Source: Ifrita kowaldi (lineage: Eukaryota > Chordata > Aves > Passeriformes > Cinclosomatidae). Taken from it: a stretch of 64,000 nt of DNA. Made by a program: the position numbers and the translations under genes. Numbering within the stretch: the first letter of the stretch is position 1; each line of letters begins with the position of its first letter. The stretch is from assembly GCA_013398055.1 (NCBI GenBank), contig VZRS01014475.1, positions 1,263,859-1,327,858 on the forward strand, read 5' to 3'. A model generated the notes under the pieces. That model had not been told where the DNA came from and did not search any database. It saw only the letters and a list, made by a program, of their open reading frames with translations. Below are positions 1 to 14,934 of the stretch, piece by piece.

Positions 1-155
1 GTGTTGTCAAATATACTGAAAGAGACTGAAAAAAATCCTCCCATTCTGGAACTCTGTCCAGAAATTTTAGCCTGTTATTCAGACTTTGTAATGATGGGAT
101 AGTTCCTTAGCCAAACATAGCACCCCACTGCATACACTGATACTATTTTTTAAAA

Positions 156-180
156 TTATTATTATTATTGTTATTATTAG
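156..180. repeat. Imperfect (ATT)n microsatellite
   Basis: ATT triplets with one GTT interruption. Simple-sequence DNA with no coding meaning. Confidence 0.8.
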
Positions 181-3100
181 AGTAGTATTTTTACATTATT
201 ATTCATGCCCATATAGAAAGATCCCACAAAACCAAAGCACAGGCATTGTCTTCATCCCATTTGAACACGAGGAGTATTGTCTAGCTAAATGTAATCTGGG
301 AACCTAAAAGAGCACACAAACTCCATGGTTTTGTTGAGGAAACTCTGAAAATACAAGCTTTATCTTCCTGCCCTGTTCTTATGAAGGAGAACCAAAAGGT
401 TCATTGGAATGGCAAATCTTAAACCATTTTTGAAGGGTTCATCGCTGTGCTAGGGTCCTCTTTAAAAATCTTATACATAACACTACTCTCAAGCCTCAAG
501 CAGGATTAGTCCGCTAGGTTAAGAAGGACTCCCAGCTATGTATATAATAAATAATTTGTTGGAGAAAAGTTGCTAGATGCTGCGTTTCTTTGTTAATAGA
601 TGGTTTCCGTAGTAGGGTGTGATAATTTTCAAACAGTATTCTAAAGCCTTTGATAAACCCTTCTTCAAATAAGATGTTTATATGTGTGTTCATATGACCT
701 CACTTCACCATAACCAGTCAGGTACATCAGGAATAGAGGGAGAATCCAGAAAGGGAGGTGCTCAGCTCAATAAATGGGAGAGTTAGAAGAAGTATATGCT
801 TTAGATCCAGGGTCATATAAAGTGGGATTGCACTTTAGGTTTGTTCTTTAAAAAGAAATCCAGATAGGCAGTTATTTATAGGCTATTCACAGGGTTTTAC
901 TAGAGAATATCGAGGAGAACTGAAGTTTGCTAGAAACTACAGAGACACTTCCCTTCCTCCTTTAATTTATTTTAAGCTGAACTTAAAATGATTGTGTATA
1001 AAGGAAAGTCTTGGGTCCTTGGCTGTTTCAGACTTTATGAAGACAATTATCCCAGTCCCTGCAAGGACTAGCATGATCAGTTTCATGACCCCATCACATT
1101 ATGAGGGGTTTGTTTTTGAAAGTTGAGGAAACACTGCTTTTCAGTAAGTTTATGCTCACCAAGATCAAGAAGGAAGCATGCACTGTTTTCTCAAACATTA
1201 TGCCACAGTTATGGCAGCAGATTGTTTATCAGTTGGTTTTCCCCTAAGACAGTCTCTTTTAAAAGTCAGAGGAGCAAGTAGAAGACCATGAGACTGCATT
1301 TGCTAAGGATGATTTTTTTTCTTTTGAACTGTTAAAAACTAATCATGAAAGATTCTTCTCCTGTGTTTTTAACAGATGTGCCCTCTTTCTTCAGTTTCTT
1401 CCACCACATTGTAAGAATCCAAAATAACTGTGAACTTTGATGGATATTTACTACTTGTCAGTCCTTATCTTTCCCAAATCATGCTGATGTTTGAGTGGTA
1501 GGTTACAAATTCTCACAGCAGTACTTCCAGACTCTCATGATATTTTATAGGTTAACTTTTAATGATTGTTAAAACTGCTGCTTGAAAACTGCTACTATTT
1601 TTACAGAAGGCATGCAGTATTCAGAAAAAGAGGAACTTGACTAGTTTAAACAGCAGGAAGCTTAAATACTTCTCATGGCGAGAACCATTGTTTTAAGCAG
1701 AATTTAATGGATGTTAAATCATGAAGAACTGAAGAACCTGGAAGTTGTGCTGTTGCTAGGAGAGGTAATATCAGCAACACACACACAAAAAAATCTTAAG
1801 TGTCAAAAGAGAAACATTTCCCAAGGAGTGAAACCCTCTCTAATATATTCTTTAGCATTCTAGTTTTCACCTGCTTTTAAATCAGGCTCAGTCAGCTATG
1901 CTTTATGAAGAATAGTTTAAAAATATTATCAAGTATCACAGGCAAGCATTAGAAAACACTTTTGAAGTTAGAACCATCAGAAAAGATGCCCTCTCAATGT
2001 CAGTACATTATACTTCACAGGTTTTTTTTCCTGATAAAGTTTCAAGCTCAGATAAAGGTGCATGATACCAGGATTTCTTAGGCTAATTTTTACTCGGGCA
2101 TGTTTTTTAAGTGGCAAAAGAACATATATTTTGTGTTCTCTGAGCAGCAGCGTCCTTGAAATTAAGCTTACAGAACTTCTGCTAAGCCATCATTTCCCAC
2201 CGTCGTGTGTATGTCTCAGATTTAACTCGTCTGCCGTTTACTCTCAGTATGTCCTTGTAGTTTACCCTGATGGCATTGCTGTCACTTACCCTGAAAGCAA
2301 GAGGCCAGTCTTTTCCCTAGGCTATGTGGTCGTCAACAGATTCTAAAAATAGTATTTTGTTCTAGTGCATGATCTTAATTTAACTGAGCTTCCTGCCTTA
2401 ATCATTCCTTTGCGAAAGGTTTGCCAAACCTCAGCTCCTCAAACATGCCGTACAGCCCCGCAACAGCCATATTCATTTCCTCCATCAGTGTCTTGTGCTA
2501 ACATTGACTTAATTTGCCTTAATTCGGTGTGTCACTGGACTTCTGTACAGAGCTTGTTCTCTTCACACATCTCTCTTTCACTTTAATATTTCTAGAATGA
2601 TAAAGAATGCTTTTAAGCAATTGTGATTTAGATGGTTCCCAAAACTGCATTGAAGTAATTTGTTTTCAGTAGGCATGTCACAAGCAATGAATTTTGATAG
2701 TTCTGGTAATCTTGTGTAAAGATTTCTAAAATAAAGCCCAGTTACCATAGCCATGCGACTGAAAATGCAGGGGAATTATTTCTTAATGCATCTCTGACCC
2801 TCTTTCCTTAATGTTATTGCTTATAGTCAGCTTATCCCTAAGATTTACATATATTTCTCTTTTTCCAATTTCTATCTTTTGTTACCCAAGTCTGCTGGAA
2901 GGAAGGAGAGAGGGGGAGAAGAAAACGATATGTAAAGAAGTTAGGTTCTTCCATATACCTACAGTACTTTCCTTCAGTTTGCCATTCATAATTAGCACAT
3001 GGAATACTACTGATGAAAAAAAGTAACAAAATTTATCTTAGCACATAAAAATGTGTACTGGTGAAATGAAATGAGTTTTAAATGTGTTTCTGTTTTCCCC

Positions 3101-5608
3101 TTGATTACATTTTTTCTTTCCTTGCTCTTATTAATTATCTCTTCCCTTTTCTATCATGTTTTTCCTCTTCCTGTTGGATGCTTTTTCCTCTTTCATCAGT
3201 CTTTTTGGACTGGCACTGTGTTACTGTGTTACTTTATTAACCAAGTCTCACTCTCTCTTTCTCTCAAATTTTGTTCCTACTTCCATTACCTTGGGGGAAA
3301 AACTATGCTGTAAAAGAACCCTATACCTTCCTCTAGTTCCCCACAGGGTAAGGGGATGGAGTCTTTAAACTATAACCTTTCCATTCCCTGAAATAGATTT
3401 TAAAGTGAATAAAGAAGTTGTGACCTGAAGTCTGTCCTCTCCCCTACTCTCTTGCCTGAAAGACTTGGAAAGTAAAAAGGAAGAGCAAAACTCCTGCTTT
3501 GCTTCAGTGACTGTGTGTGAAGTGGAGAAGTCCTTTGGTACTGTTTAGTGCCCCAATATAGATATTCATCTACTATACTGATGAATTTTGGCAATATAAT
3601 TGGAATTTTTGAAATTTGAGTCCCATTTGATTCAAGACTTACATTTAAAATCTTTCAGATAAGTTAAACATTGGAAAATTGTAATTGGAAAATAACTTGA
3701 ATTAAACAAAGGTATGTGGATTTAAGTCATCATTGTGTATGCAGTATGATTCAGTTTCAGCTACACATTCACGATCTAAATTTTCTACTGGAACCGACTT
3801 TTAAAAAAAGTTCATGTAAAAAGTAACCCATAGTGAGGTATCTTCTGGTGCTCTCAGGGGCAGATGCTTCAGAGCTGTCGTTTGAGCTAGTGTACTGCCT
3901 GTAATATCCTGCCACTTTTTGTGAGTTTCCAAAACAGGAAAGGTCATGTTTCTCATTATCAATGAAGCTGACTTGTGACATTAAGGCAATTGCATAAAAC
4001 AGCCTTCGTCCATTTTTTTTAACTGCTTTTTCCTATGGAGTAGGGTGACTGGGAGAAAACTTGCTGCTAAAAATCACCCTTTTACTAATTCCTGAGTCAT
4101 GTAGCCTGCTGTTTTGGAGCGTATTCCTTGTCATGGACTAAATCCATACGAGAGTCCACAGAAGCATCTTAACAACAGAGACAATGAGTTTGCTGACATT
4201 GCTTAATTTTTGTATTCTGTACAGAAAAACAGATGTAACACTACCATGCTTGTGGAATTTGGGCCTGATTTTGGGTGCATTTCCCTGGAATCGAGTTTTC
4301 TGTGGTGTCTACAAACCTTCAAATCAATGTCCTGAAGGCTGTCTTCTTCTTCCTCATCCCTCAACTTGCCCACGGTGCAAAAGCTTCTTCAGTTTGATGT
4401 ACCCTGACCCCTTTCTGCTGACTCACCAAGTTTTAGATTCCCTTCCACATTCTTTTCACTTTATTCCTGATAACACATTTTCATCATGACTTCAGCATCT
4501 TCCAGTCTGCTTGACTGTACGTTCATGTTCTCATTATCTTTCTTCATCTACATTTAGTGGCATGGAAAAAACAATCAGAAGGAGTTAGTGATATTAGTCC
4601 CACCTCTATCACAATTACCTTGCATCATGAATGTGTCCAAGATTTTACAAAGAAAAATCCTTATGACTTTCAATGTTTGCCATCTTGGCTTTCAGTGAGC
4701 TCAAGAATGCATTACATAAAATCTAATCTGAACAGTAGTTAATTATACAGAAAATGTGATAACCAAAATGAATAATTGCAGTGGGACCGATTAAATACAG
4801 ATGCTACTTTCAGCTATCCACACATGCCTACCCTGCACAGGTTTCATTGTGTGGCAACTCAGTATTCCTGGATCAGCAGTTTACCACTAGCCAGTGTTTG
4901 TCTGAATCAACCTCTGTTTCTAAAAGTGGAGCACACTGTAGTTGGGTTTTTTTCTGACTTGCTGTGATGGCCATATAGCAGGATTAACATGCTGCAGGAT
5001 AGGGATGTGTGGACAGCTGGGATGACCATTTCACGATCCCATTCCAATCCACTTCTGTAGGAGAGGATTTTCAGTGATTGGTGCTGCTCTCACAGGGATA
5101 TTTTCTAATTAGCTGTGAAGTATTTCTCACTGGCTACTTAACTTTGTTTGTTTAAATTTTACAGTGCTTTAAGTGCTGTGTTTTCCTTTGTGGCATATTT
5201 TGCATATCTTGAGTTCCCTTTTTATACATTTTGACAATGCACTACTGCAGGAACAGTTTGATGGTAAATAAACTTGACTTGATATTACAACAGCATTGCT
5301 ACAAATTCCTGCTTTCTGGATTCCAGAGTAGTTAAAGAGGCTTTTGCTGCAATCATATAAAACTCAAGTGGAAGATCTAATTATGTTGATTAATTTTGAG
5401 CCAAGTTGTTGGTGTTTGTTTTCTATAAGTACTGAATTCTTCTATGTAGAAGCATCTGCTCTGAAAAAAAAAAAAAAAGGAAATGTGGTGAAGACTATGC
5501 AAACAATGATTGTGGTATCTCGCTTGGCTAGAATTTCCTAGTTCTTATACTGTATAATTCCTCCTTCCTTTGCTGGCAGCTCTTTGAAGTAGGTTACTGT
5601 TTGGGGAT

Positions 5609-5640
5609 TTTTTTTGTTTGTTTGTTTGTTTGCTTGCTTG
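5609..5640. repeat. (TTTG)n microsatellite grading into (CTTG)n
   Basis: After a T run, four to five TTTG units are followed by TGCTTGCTTG. It is a simple repeat and could also be the degraded tail of a retroposon, but no element body is recognisable next to it. Confidence 0.7.
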
Positions 5641-8600
5641 GGTTTTTACCTTAACCTGAGGAAGTGTTTTCTTTACTGGTAGCCTTTATGAGTGACTTTG
5701 CAGATAAGGTGAGACTGTAGCAGCAACTGCAATAAACCTTGGTGTGTCTCTCTCTCTGTTGTAGCTATGATATCCCAGAGATGACAAAACAAATGCATAG
5801 TTTTTAATAGTGACCACTAGAATTGTGTGCATGCTTGTTGTGATAGGAATTCTCAAACAGGAATATTGCTGTTGATACAGGACCTGGTACTAGAAACTGA
5901 GTTGCAGTTCAGACTTAATTCTAAACCTGTGGAATGGTCAGTTAATCACATTGATTTAAATATTTATATGAATTGATGTTTTTGTTACTGACTTGATTAT
6001 TTATGGAAAATCTGTAAGTTCATATTTTATTGAAGGAAGGAAGGACAAAATTGCAGTGGAGAAAATGAGTGGGATTCAAGGATCAATGACCTGACACAGT
6101 AAACAACAACAGTTTGTCTAAGCAGCAGTGCAACATAGGGATGCCTTAGTCCTCTTTAAATAAGAAATCTGTGGTCTTGCTCTTACAATGTCCAATTTTC
6201 TTTTTGTTCTCTCATGTTTTGCCTGGGTGATTCTGATACCAAAGTGTAGTCATTTGAGTTCAGTGTCTCTGCAAAGAGTGTTGTTTATCAAAAAGAAGTA
6301 CCAGATATTTTCTGTTTTCCAGCTTGCACTGACTCAGTTTTCTCCCATAGATTCTCAAACTGCCTCTCTGCCCATCTTCTTTGGTAGCTTCCAGTCATAT
6401 TCCCCAAATCTTTTTACCTCTGATAGCCCAATTCCATTTCAGCAAAGAAACTGACTGCAGTTGCAAAACTGGTGATGGCGACAATTTCTAAGTAGAAAGC
6501 AAACTCCAAATAACAATATGAAAATATGCACTGAAAGAAATTATGCCAGTTATTTTGGTGGGCTGCTGTGATTTCTGTTACCGTCTCAGTGGAAAGAGCT
6601 GATAAGGTCTAGTGCCATTACAAATGTGTTACATCGTGATACATAAATTGGTAATATAATATAGACAGTTTTTTGATATTGTGAATATAAAATAGGAATA
6701 TTCTTTTTAGTGGTAGGAATCATTTCATAAAACCTAATGATAAAAAAGACTGAAAATGTTTTGACCTTAGTCAAATAATTTCAACCCCATCAGAATAAGG
6801 AAAGGTCATAATCAAATATTAGTTTGGTAATGAAATTTCAAATGAAATTTGGATACTTTTTTTTGTCCTGGGGCGATTAAAAATTTATTATTCATATTGC
6901 TTTCATTGAATTTAATGAAGCATCTGAATTTCTCTGAGAATAGATTTTGCCATTTCTTTCAGTTATTCTTAGCTTTTCAGTTCAAGCTCTATCAAGACAT
7001 ACTGGAGTTTGTGATTCAAATTGTACCAAATGAGCAGAAATGATGTTGCATCTATTGGAAAATCCTGGTTTGCATTTTGCATGATATATGGGAAAAATTT
7101 TTGTCAATTGAAAACATTAAAATATGTGCTTCTTCATACTCTTGTAAATTAGGCATAAAACATATTCATATTACTTTGATTCAATGAACATCATCTGTAC
7201 TAAATCTGATATCATGTCCTTTCTTCATTTAATCTGGTTTCAATTTTCATTATTCATTGCACATTATTATTTTGATTTTTCTTAAGCAGGATATACAGAT
7301 TTTTAACATTTCACTGTGAATGATTATGTTTACATCAAGAACTTCTGCAGTTAACTCTGGGCCTGACACATGTTTATATATGCAGGTATAAATATATTTA
7401 TCAGGTGTTTATAAAGGATATAAAAATCCCAAATAAGTATTTCCTGAGTGTTTACAACCATTAACTTATTTTCTAACCTCCTTTAGAACACTCGTACAAT
7501 GTTTTTGGCTTGTTTCTTTTAACTTAAGTGAAATCAAAAGATGCAGTGTAATGTGGAAAGTCTCACTGAATTATTAGCATTAGGCATAATGCCAGGGCAT
7601 GAAATTTACATTTGAGTGTGAAACAATTGCCTTGGCAGAGGAATGCCAGTATGTTTTCTACACAAAAATTTTGAGTTGAGAGGTAATGGAGAGAAAATCC
7701 AGACTGCAGTGCCGAATAGTCAGAGAAGAATTTCTGTTTATCTCTGACAAAAGACACTGTTATGTAGACAAAACTGAGAAATTATCTAAATCATGTCACA
7801 GTTCATGCAGCCTCCAGAGCAGTGAAGAATGAGACATTTAGTACAAGCTTGGGCTCTGACATGTGCACTACCCTCTTTGAAATCAAGTACATAATTGTCT
7901 TTAGACACATCTACTGAATCACCAAAGGGTAACATTGGAAAAGTGAGAAACCAGACATAAGATTTATTTTTTTCGTAGCAGCATTCCAGATTTTGACCCA
8001 GAGCCAAACTTTCATGCTCCAGTTTGCCATAGTGCATTTCACATAAAGACATGCAGCAGCAGCCCATTGCCATTTAATATCACAGTTTTCAGATTATTCT
8101 CCTCTAATAAGCTTTTTCCTTCTGAAAGATATTGAATTGTGTTATTCTGTTTTGGGTTTTTTAGGGTTTTTTTTTTTTTGTATTTTGCTGTTTGCAATAG
8201 TTTTCTTTTGCCAAGCCAGAACAGACTGGGTGAATCGTTAGGTCATTTTGTGGGTGTTTATTCTGGGGGACACTAGATAATTGTTAATGCAAACAGCACT
8301 GAATAAACAAACAGAAGCCCAAGATGCATTCATTCAGTTAATATTGCCTTGTGGATCACTGCCTATTGAAAAATTGTTGTTTATTGAGTGAATCATTAAT
8401 TTGGCTTGCATATTAAATATGCTTGCCACTAAAATAATAAATTATGACTGGCAGATAAACACCATGCTTGTTTTAACCAAGATAAAATGAACAAAACATT
8501 AAAACCGTGTTAGCTACTAATTGCCAACTTCAGTTCTTTTGAGGCAAGAGCTTTGCTAAGAGGTGGTCATTTTGTTAAAAAGCTTTGTCAGGTAATTATT

Positions 8601-11600
8601 TTCGTCCCTGCCAAAGAGCTCCACAGGTTTGCTGATTCCAAAGTTCATCTCAGTCCTTGCACTATCATATAGATTGAGGTACATACAGCTTAGGGTCCTC
8701 CAGCTTTGTGGGCATCCTTCTACTTAAATTAATTTGTTAAACCTGTAATGCTGTGCAATGGATATACAGATCCCCCTTCATGTATTGAACTTTGTGAGGA
8801 GGTACGAGGAAGTGCTTGAATCTAGAGAACTGAGAAGTGTTTCAGCAAATGAGTCCAATATGTAAATTATTAAAACTCATTATGTTAACTGAACATAAGT
8901 AACTCAGTGTTCAAACAAAATATAATTCAAGTGTGCTGGAAAGCAGTAACTGAATGAGGGTTTATTAATCTGCAGTTACTCAACTTCTTCTTTGATTTAC
9001 TGTGGTGTCTGCTTGCCTCTGACCACTCTTCCAGTACCAAACACCTTGTGGCAGGCTTGATGGAATGAATATGCCTTCATGGAATTTGGATTTGAAGTAA
9101 TGTTACTCTTTTTCCACAAATATTTTCGTTTCCTGTAAAGCGCAAAGGACTAGCTATGCTATATGTAAGGATAATTTCTGTATCTACTTTCCCTATTTAT
9201 AACAGAGAAGGTTTGGGGTTTAGTCTTAATTATTGCTAAAAAAAAAAAAAAGGCCTTGCAGAGTTACAAAGGTATGTATGTTTAATTTCCTAACACACAC
9301 AATAAGGACAGATATTATTTTCTTTATTCATTTTCACAATGTAGAGCCAATATGTTGGCAAGAATGGAGGCACAAGGACTTGGAAAGGCTAACATTAGTT
9401 GTGAACTATTATCATAAGTAGTTGCTGATCTGGGATTTGTGCCTTTGAAATATGGTTTTAGTCTCTTTCCCCATTAGCAGTTCAGACATTTCTCAGACAA
9501 TAAGAATTTCTTGTGATTTGTCTCGATCAAGTAAGACATATACAAGCTGCAGTGATATCATATGCTAAATGAAACTGCATTTGATAATGCATAATTTCTC
9601 CATAAACTTGTTATTTGTGCATACAGTATTGTATTCTTACTTTGCACCAGTAACCTTGAGAATGAAGTGTTTCCTCCTTTTACTTCAATAGTATTTCATT
9701 TGGCTTGTGATGTTTCCTACACTTAACAAGGTGTCTCTTCTTGCTGTTGTGTGCACAAGAAATTTTCCTTTTGTTTGCTATCTTATTTCATTAAGTATAC
9801 TGGAGTATTCAGTCATGGAAGTACTTTGTGAAATTACATCTATTATACCACTGGAATATGACCTGATTTATTATAAGAAGATCAGAGCATAGCTCAAGTG
9901 CTCAGTGCATTATCCTAAATGAAGCTCTGTCTCTGAGGGCTGCCATCGGCTTCATCTTTGCTGTTATGTTTTAGCCATTGATTTCCCTTTAGAGCACAAA
10001 TGGCATAATAATACTGCTTGGTAAATGTTTCTTCAGCATTGAATAACTGCTTTTCCTGCCAAGGGGATGTCAAAGTCTCTTCCCAGCCTGTCTGTCACAC
10101 ACTGTTCCTTTTACATCCATCAGCAGAGGTGAGCTAAATAGGTCTGATAACTCAGTTTTGGAGGAGATGCAGATTGCAAGTCAAGTTGAAAGGACGGCAC
10201 GTAACTTTTCAAAGCTTGCTTGTTTACATGTCTTTGATTGCTGTGGTTCCCAGCCCCTTTAGAGAAAGCCACACTGCTTCCGGAGCCTTCCTTTCTCTTT
10301 GAGTGATACACGCTGTTCGTGCCTCCCTCTGTGCCTGCAAACCAGGCTCTGTCCTGGAGCTATTTCCTCTGCACCTTCTCAATTCAAAGCCACAGGCAGC
10401 TCCTTTCTCACATTCTGAAGCACAGTTTGTCCCAGAGCAACCTAATGGTGGGGAGGGGCAAAAAACCCCCCATCAAATATTCAGGCTGAAGGAAGCTCCT
10501 GGAAGAGCTGCAAAGTTGTTCAGGTGCAAGTGGCTGTGATTTGGAGATGGGGTTGCAGAGATTAGCCAGAAGCTTATCACGGATATCTGTAAGCAGTGGG
10601 CGTCACAGTTTATCATTTTACAAATGTTTTATTTTTGAAATGACTTAGGTTTATATTTTCTGCCTTTTTTCATGTATTACAGGAGGAGACAATTAGTAAT
10701 CACTGGGGCTTTTACCAGCATCAGATACAACATTTGTGCATGATGCATGATATGTATTCCTGTCATTTAATTATCTAGAGTGTTTATTTGGGGTATAAAT
10801 GCTGGAAACAATGACATTTCTGAGATGATTTATGAGGTACTGCACTTTGTAATCAAACCTTCTGTGTGCTGTTTGTAAACTATCAAGTGTTATGAAATTG
10901 CTGATAGTCAGAAAAAGAACATTGATAATGGGCTTACATTCTCTGTGCAGCTGCAGATGAGAATCAGTAGGAAATAGAGGTGAGCAGAAGCAGTGGCAGC
11001 TATATTGCAGAGATTAGTAACTGAGATGTTGCCTGCCTGAGAAACACATAAACTCTGCTGTGAATTTGATTATGTGTGGAGAATTATGTAGCTCCAGCTT
11101 TACATTTTAGACAATATTTTACAGTTAAAAGTTCTTTTTTTCTATGTGACAATGCAGGTATTTAATAGTAAGTAAATAAATGCATTATACATAAAAAACA
11201 AGAAGAGAAAAGGAGTAATACTGAGGTGTGGAAATTACCAGGATTAGACAAGGTTTAGATCAAGATAGCTAAAAGAGAATGAAAGTGGAATTGTCATTGA
11301 CTGTGGAACCAAAATTGCCCGTACCCAAACTTTGCAGAACTTTTATTAATAAGGCAGAACATAACACAAGCGTTATAAAAAGAATAAACTTTTGACTACA
11401 GTAGGAATTAGTGGCCTGCCATAATCAGGGCCGAAGAAAGGAGAGTGCTGTGTATTACTTCAGTTTATGTTTCAAAGACACATGCTGTTGTAGTTCCAGA
11501 AGGCTAAGAAGTCCTCAGAATGTTTGGCTGAGTAAAGTCGCTTTTCCACTTCAGCTTACTCAGCTGAAAAAAGGGTTCATAAAGATTACAAGGAAGCATA

Positions 11601-13002
11601 CTTTGTAACACAATGAGTGACCCACCAGAGAGAAAATCTTTGAAACAGTAATAGTGACCTTGATTTTATGAGCGTTTTGAGAGCAGAATTACAGATACAG
11701 TTCTTTATTGGATCTTAGTGCTCTTGTAAAGCTGATAAGGAAGGAATGATGATGGGTCCTTTTTAAATTCCTGAATTGTAACCTAGCCAGCCTAGGCTAT
11801 CTCTGCTAGAAATTAGTCTAGAGCACAGGCTGTGAACCAGGCAGAGCTCAATAAATGGAGAACTTTAACCTCATACATGTGCTGTTTAATAAAACTGCAT
11901 TCAGAGCAGCAAAATAAATCAAGAGACTTAATGAAGAGATTTTATTGTTATTAAGAGGTTTGATTGTAAGTATTAGGACTTAAATTTTTGTACTATGTGA
12001 GGAATTTTAAATTTTATTTTAGGCTTAGGCTAATGGTGCAAATTTTGTGTTGGAACTTCGAGTACGATATTTATACAAATAATTGCAAGCACATAATTAA
12101 TACAAAATAGCAACAAAATACTTGATGGACAGAATTTTGTTACAGGATTGGTTTTTTTTCTGGCAATTGAATGAAACTGCTGTTTTGCCCAGGACTGTTT
12201 TGTGTTTCCTGAAAATGTTACTGACTGATGCATGAGTGTTTCTATTGCAGAGCCAGCAGCAGGACACTGTTATTAGCCTCTGCTAACCTCCTGTTCCAGT
12301 GGCTTTATCACATAAATAAATGAATGCATAACTGTGCGTTGCGATGAATACACTTTAGGTAAAGGCCAGGCGAAGTAATAATCGCAGGATTTGGTGTGAC
12401 ATTTTGCCAGCACTCTCACATATTCTTGACTTTTCTAACATTTGTTTTTCAACTGATAAATATTTCTGCAAAGTAAGCACACTGTTAAATGGCAGCAGCT
12501 TCCGTGTGGAGATTAGGTACATTAATAAAATGTGAGACAAAAAGTACTGGTGCATGATGGTTTTTAATTAGGGGAGAAAAGAAAAAGAATTTTTTTTAAA
12601 AGAGAGGGAGTGTTCTGAAGACCAACACTTAATTCTCCCTCTTTTTGTTACTTTTGAGTATACTCTTACTTTTGAAGCAAAAATTGGAAAATAACAACAA
12701 CAACAAAAAAGAAATTTACACTTGCAATAAGAAAAATATGTTTGAATATCCTGTGAAAGGGAGGGGGTGGTGGGAACCTAAGCATTCCTTTGATTATATT
12801 CAATGAAACCAGGTTGTGTACTTTATGAGAACCAGGAACAACTTCTAACATCTTCCTAATCCTGTTGCAACTTTGATCATTTCTCCTTTTAAGAAATGGC
12901 TGTAACTGGACCTAGTAAAGTGCAATTGCTCATCTCGGACAGATAACTTTTATGTTTTGCTATATCTTTTTCATTCTAATGAAATCTTTCTCTCCATTTT
13001 AG

Positions 13003-13057
13003 ACAAATATCACTTGCTGTGTCATAGCACATGGATTTCAGGACCGCCTGTGAAGAG
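13003..13057 (+). CDS. SNTG1: SNTG1 coding exon 1 (start codon, residues 1-9)
   Basis: The exon follows a 3' splice site ending TCCATTTTAG (AG at 13001-13002). It has 28 bases of 5' UTR without an upstream ATG, then ATG at 13031. The nine codons read MDFRTACEE, the N-terminus known for gamma-1-syntrophin, which fixes the start. The start context has C at -3 and G at +4, so it is only moderately strong. The donor is GAG|GTAGGA at 13058 and the exon ends in phase 0. Because an acceptor precedes the ATG, transcription starts upstream in at least one further non-coding (or alternative) exon that I could not recognise. The coding part is 13031-13057. Confidence 0.9.
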
Positions 13058-14249
13058 GTAGGATCAGAATTTTTTTCAAACAACAGTAGAATGAAAATTA
13101 ATGAACTTTTTATATATAATCCTTTTTATATGCAAGATACCCTTTTTTTCCTTCTCCTGAAATTTTCGGAATTATATAATCAAATGTAAGTTATTCAGCT
13201 GATCACTTCATGGTGGCAGATGGACTTTGTTGTAGAAGATGAAAGAATTTGTGCAGGTGTATTCATCACTAGACCTCACCTCTGTTCCCATTTACCTCTT
13301 TAGGCACAATGAGGTGCAGGTACTTACGTTTTGTGTGAGCTTTGCTCTTCTTGAAGTGTTTATATCTGAAAGCCTGTGCATGAAGGAAATCATCAGTGGA
13401 GTCAGGAATCTGGTGCTGCTCAGCAGAGTCAAGGAAATGAAGAAGTATGGGAAAAAGGTGGGGGGGAAGGGGAGCTGTGAGGATGACCGAAATGAAAAGC
13501 ATTTAGTGAGGTAAGAGAGTAATTTTTGCCTAGAATTAGTTTCATAATATCAATGCAAAGTACTTCAGTCCTCCTCCACTAGAGATAAGGGAAGTTCTTT
13601 CTGTGTTCATATTAATTTGCCTTAAAGAAAGCAAATAAAATGTATTTGCAGACTTTAGCAAGGGCATCTTATTTACTCAGTGATTGTCTATGAACAATTG
13701 TTTTAATGTGATTTTAACAACTTCAGCAATTGAGGCACAGTGAGAACCGTTTACAGCAAATTATATAATGATGTTAATGCATTCTTATAATTTAAAAATC
13801 ATGGCAATTACCTGTACACTGAAAACTACAAACAGCATTTATGAAGTTAGGACTGGAAACAAGAAAACTGGCTAGAACTTTAAGTATGACCATGATCCTG
13901 TGAAAAAATAGAAATTAAGCGATAGGAACAGCACTAAAAGCAAGAACTAACTGCAGCTAAAACCAATTGTGGCTTGAGAATCAGTTGGAATAAATTAGGG
14001 GAGAAGAGAAAATAAGCAGACTAAAGAACATTAAATCATGACAGCATTCTGAAAGGAGCAGTAGAGTCAAAAGCTAATATTAAAGTGAAGCTTACCTTTG
14101 GGAAAGAATACTGTGATATTTTTCCAGGGTGGTATGTGTCAGGCTCTAATACCCCAGAAGATATAAACAGTATAAATTCCACAGCAGTATATCCCGGATC
14201 ATTTGCATGGAAGAAAACATTCTTACTAATTTTGAGGTCTGGCTTTTTG

Positions 14250-14352
14250 GATAGAATATTTTCAGTTGGAAGGGGCCTGCAGCGATCATCTAGTCCAACT
14301 TAACTGCTTCATGGCTGACCAAGAGTTAAAGCATGTTATTCAGGGCATTTTG
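14250..14352 (-). mobile_element. CR1 LINE, truncated 3'-end fragment
   Basis: On the + strand the block begins near ATAGAATATTTTCAG and continues with the CR1 words GTTGGAAGGGGCC, GATCATCTAGTCCAACTT and GCTGACCAAGAGTTAAAGC. This is the reverse complement of a CR1 3' end, whose terminal octamer ATTCTATG would appear here as CATAGAAT-like sequence. The element is therefore on the minus strand, antisense to SNTG1. Only about 100 bp remain, as is usual for 5'-truncated CR1 copies. The right boundary is approximate. Confidence 0.85.
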
Positions 14353-14934
14353 GTTTTATTAATAACATCTCTTTTTGAATGCATTTATTCAGGAAAAGAG
14401 GCGGATACATATTATTTTCGCAGTTTTTTATGTTGCTATTCTTTAAACTGTGTAGACTATTTAGTGGCAATTAACTTCACTCTGTATCTAGTTTCTAATG
14501 GGGCCATTGGTATCAAATTTAGCTCTTTAAAAATCAGCTGATTTGTTGGAGCTACCATGGCTGCCAAGGGAAGGAGAGGATGATTCCACCCACCCTAAAG
14601 AAACTCCATATACTGGAGACCCTAAAGAAGATCGTTTAACTAACATTTAAACAAAATTAAATGAGGTGGATTCAACCCCAGTCTATATGCTTTGTGTAAA
14701 ATGGGGATTTTGCCACAGAATCTGTGGCGTCACCTCCAAGACTGTGGTATATCTCTTTCCTCCCAAAAAGACATTAATAAAACACAGATTTTCAGCCTAC
14801 TTTCATCAAATGCCTGTGTCTAAATAAATAACTAGCAGCCTTATGCTTGCACAGAGTGTAATTTTTAACTAAAACCTTAACCCTATCATTGTAATACATC
14901 ATCGCTTTGGTTTTTGTTTTGGGGGAAAATACAG

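Larger units (their letters stand above)
1..13002. other. Non-coding sequence upstream of the first recognised SNTG1 coding exon
   Basis: I recognise no exon, RNA gene or complete mobile element here. Because the exon at 13003 starts at a 3' splice site, at least the right part of this stretch must be intron of the same transcript, with non-coding 5' exon(s) further upstream or unrecognised inside it. The sequence is AT-rich with scattered low-complexity tracts: an imperfect (ATT)n at 156-180, an A15 run near 5466, a (TTTG)n/(CTTG)n run at about 5609-5640 and an A run near 9238. Open frames here are short (about 100 codons or less), lack recognisable domains and look like chance frames. Confidence 0.6.
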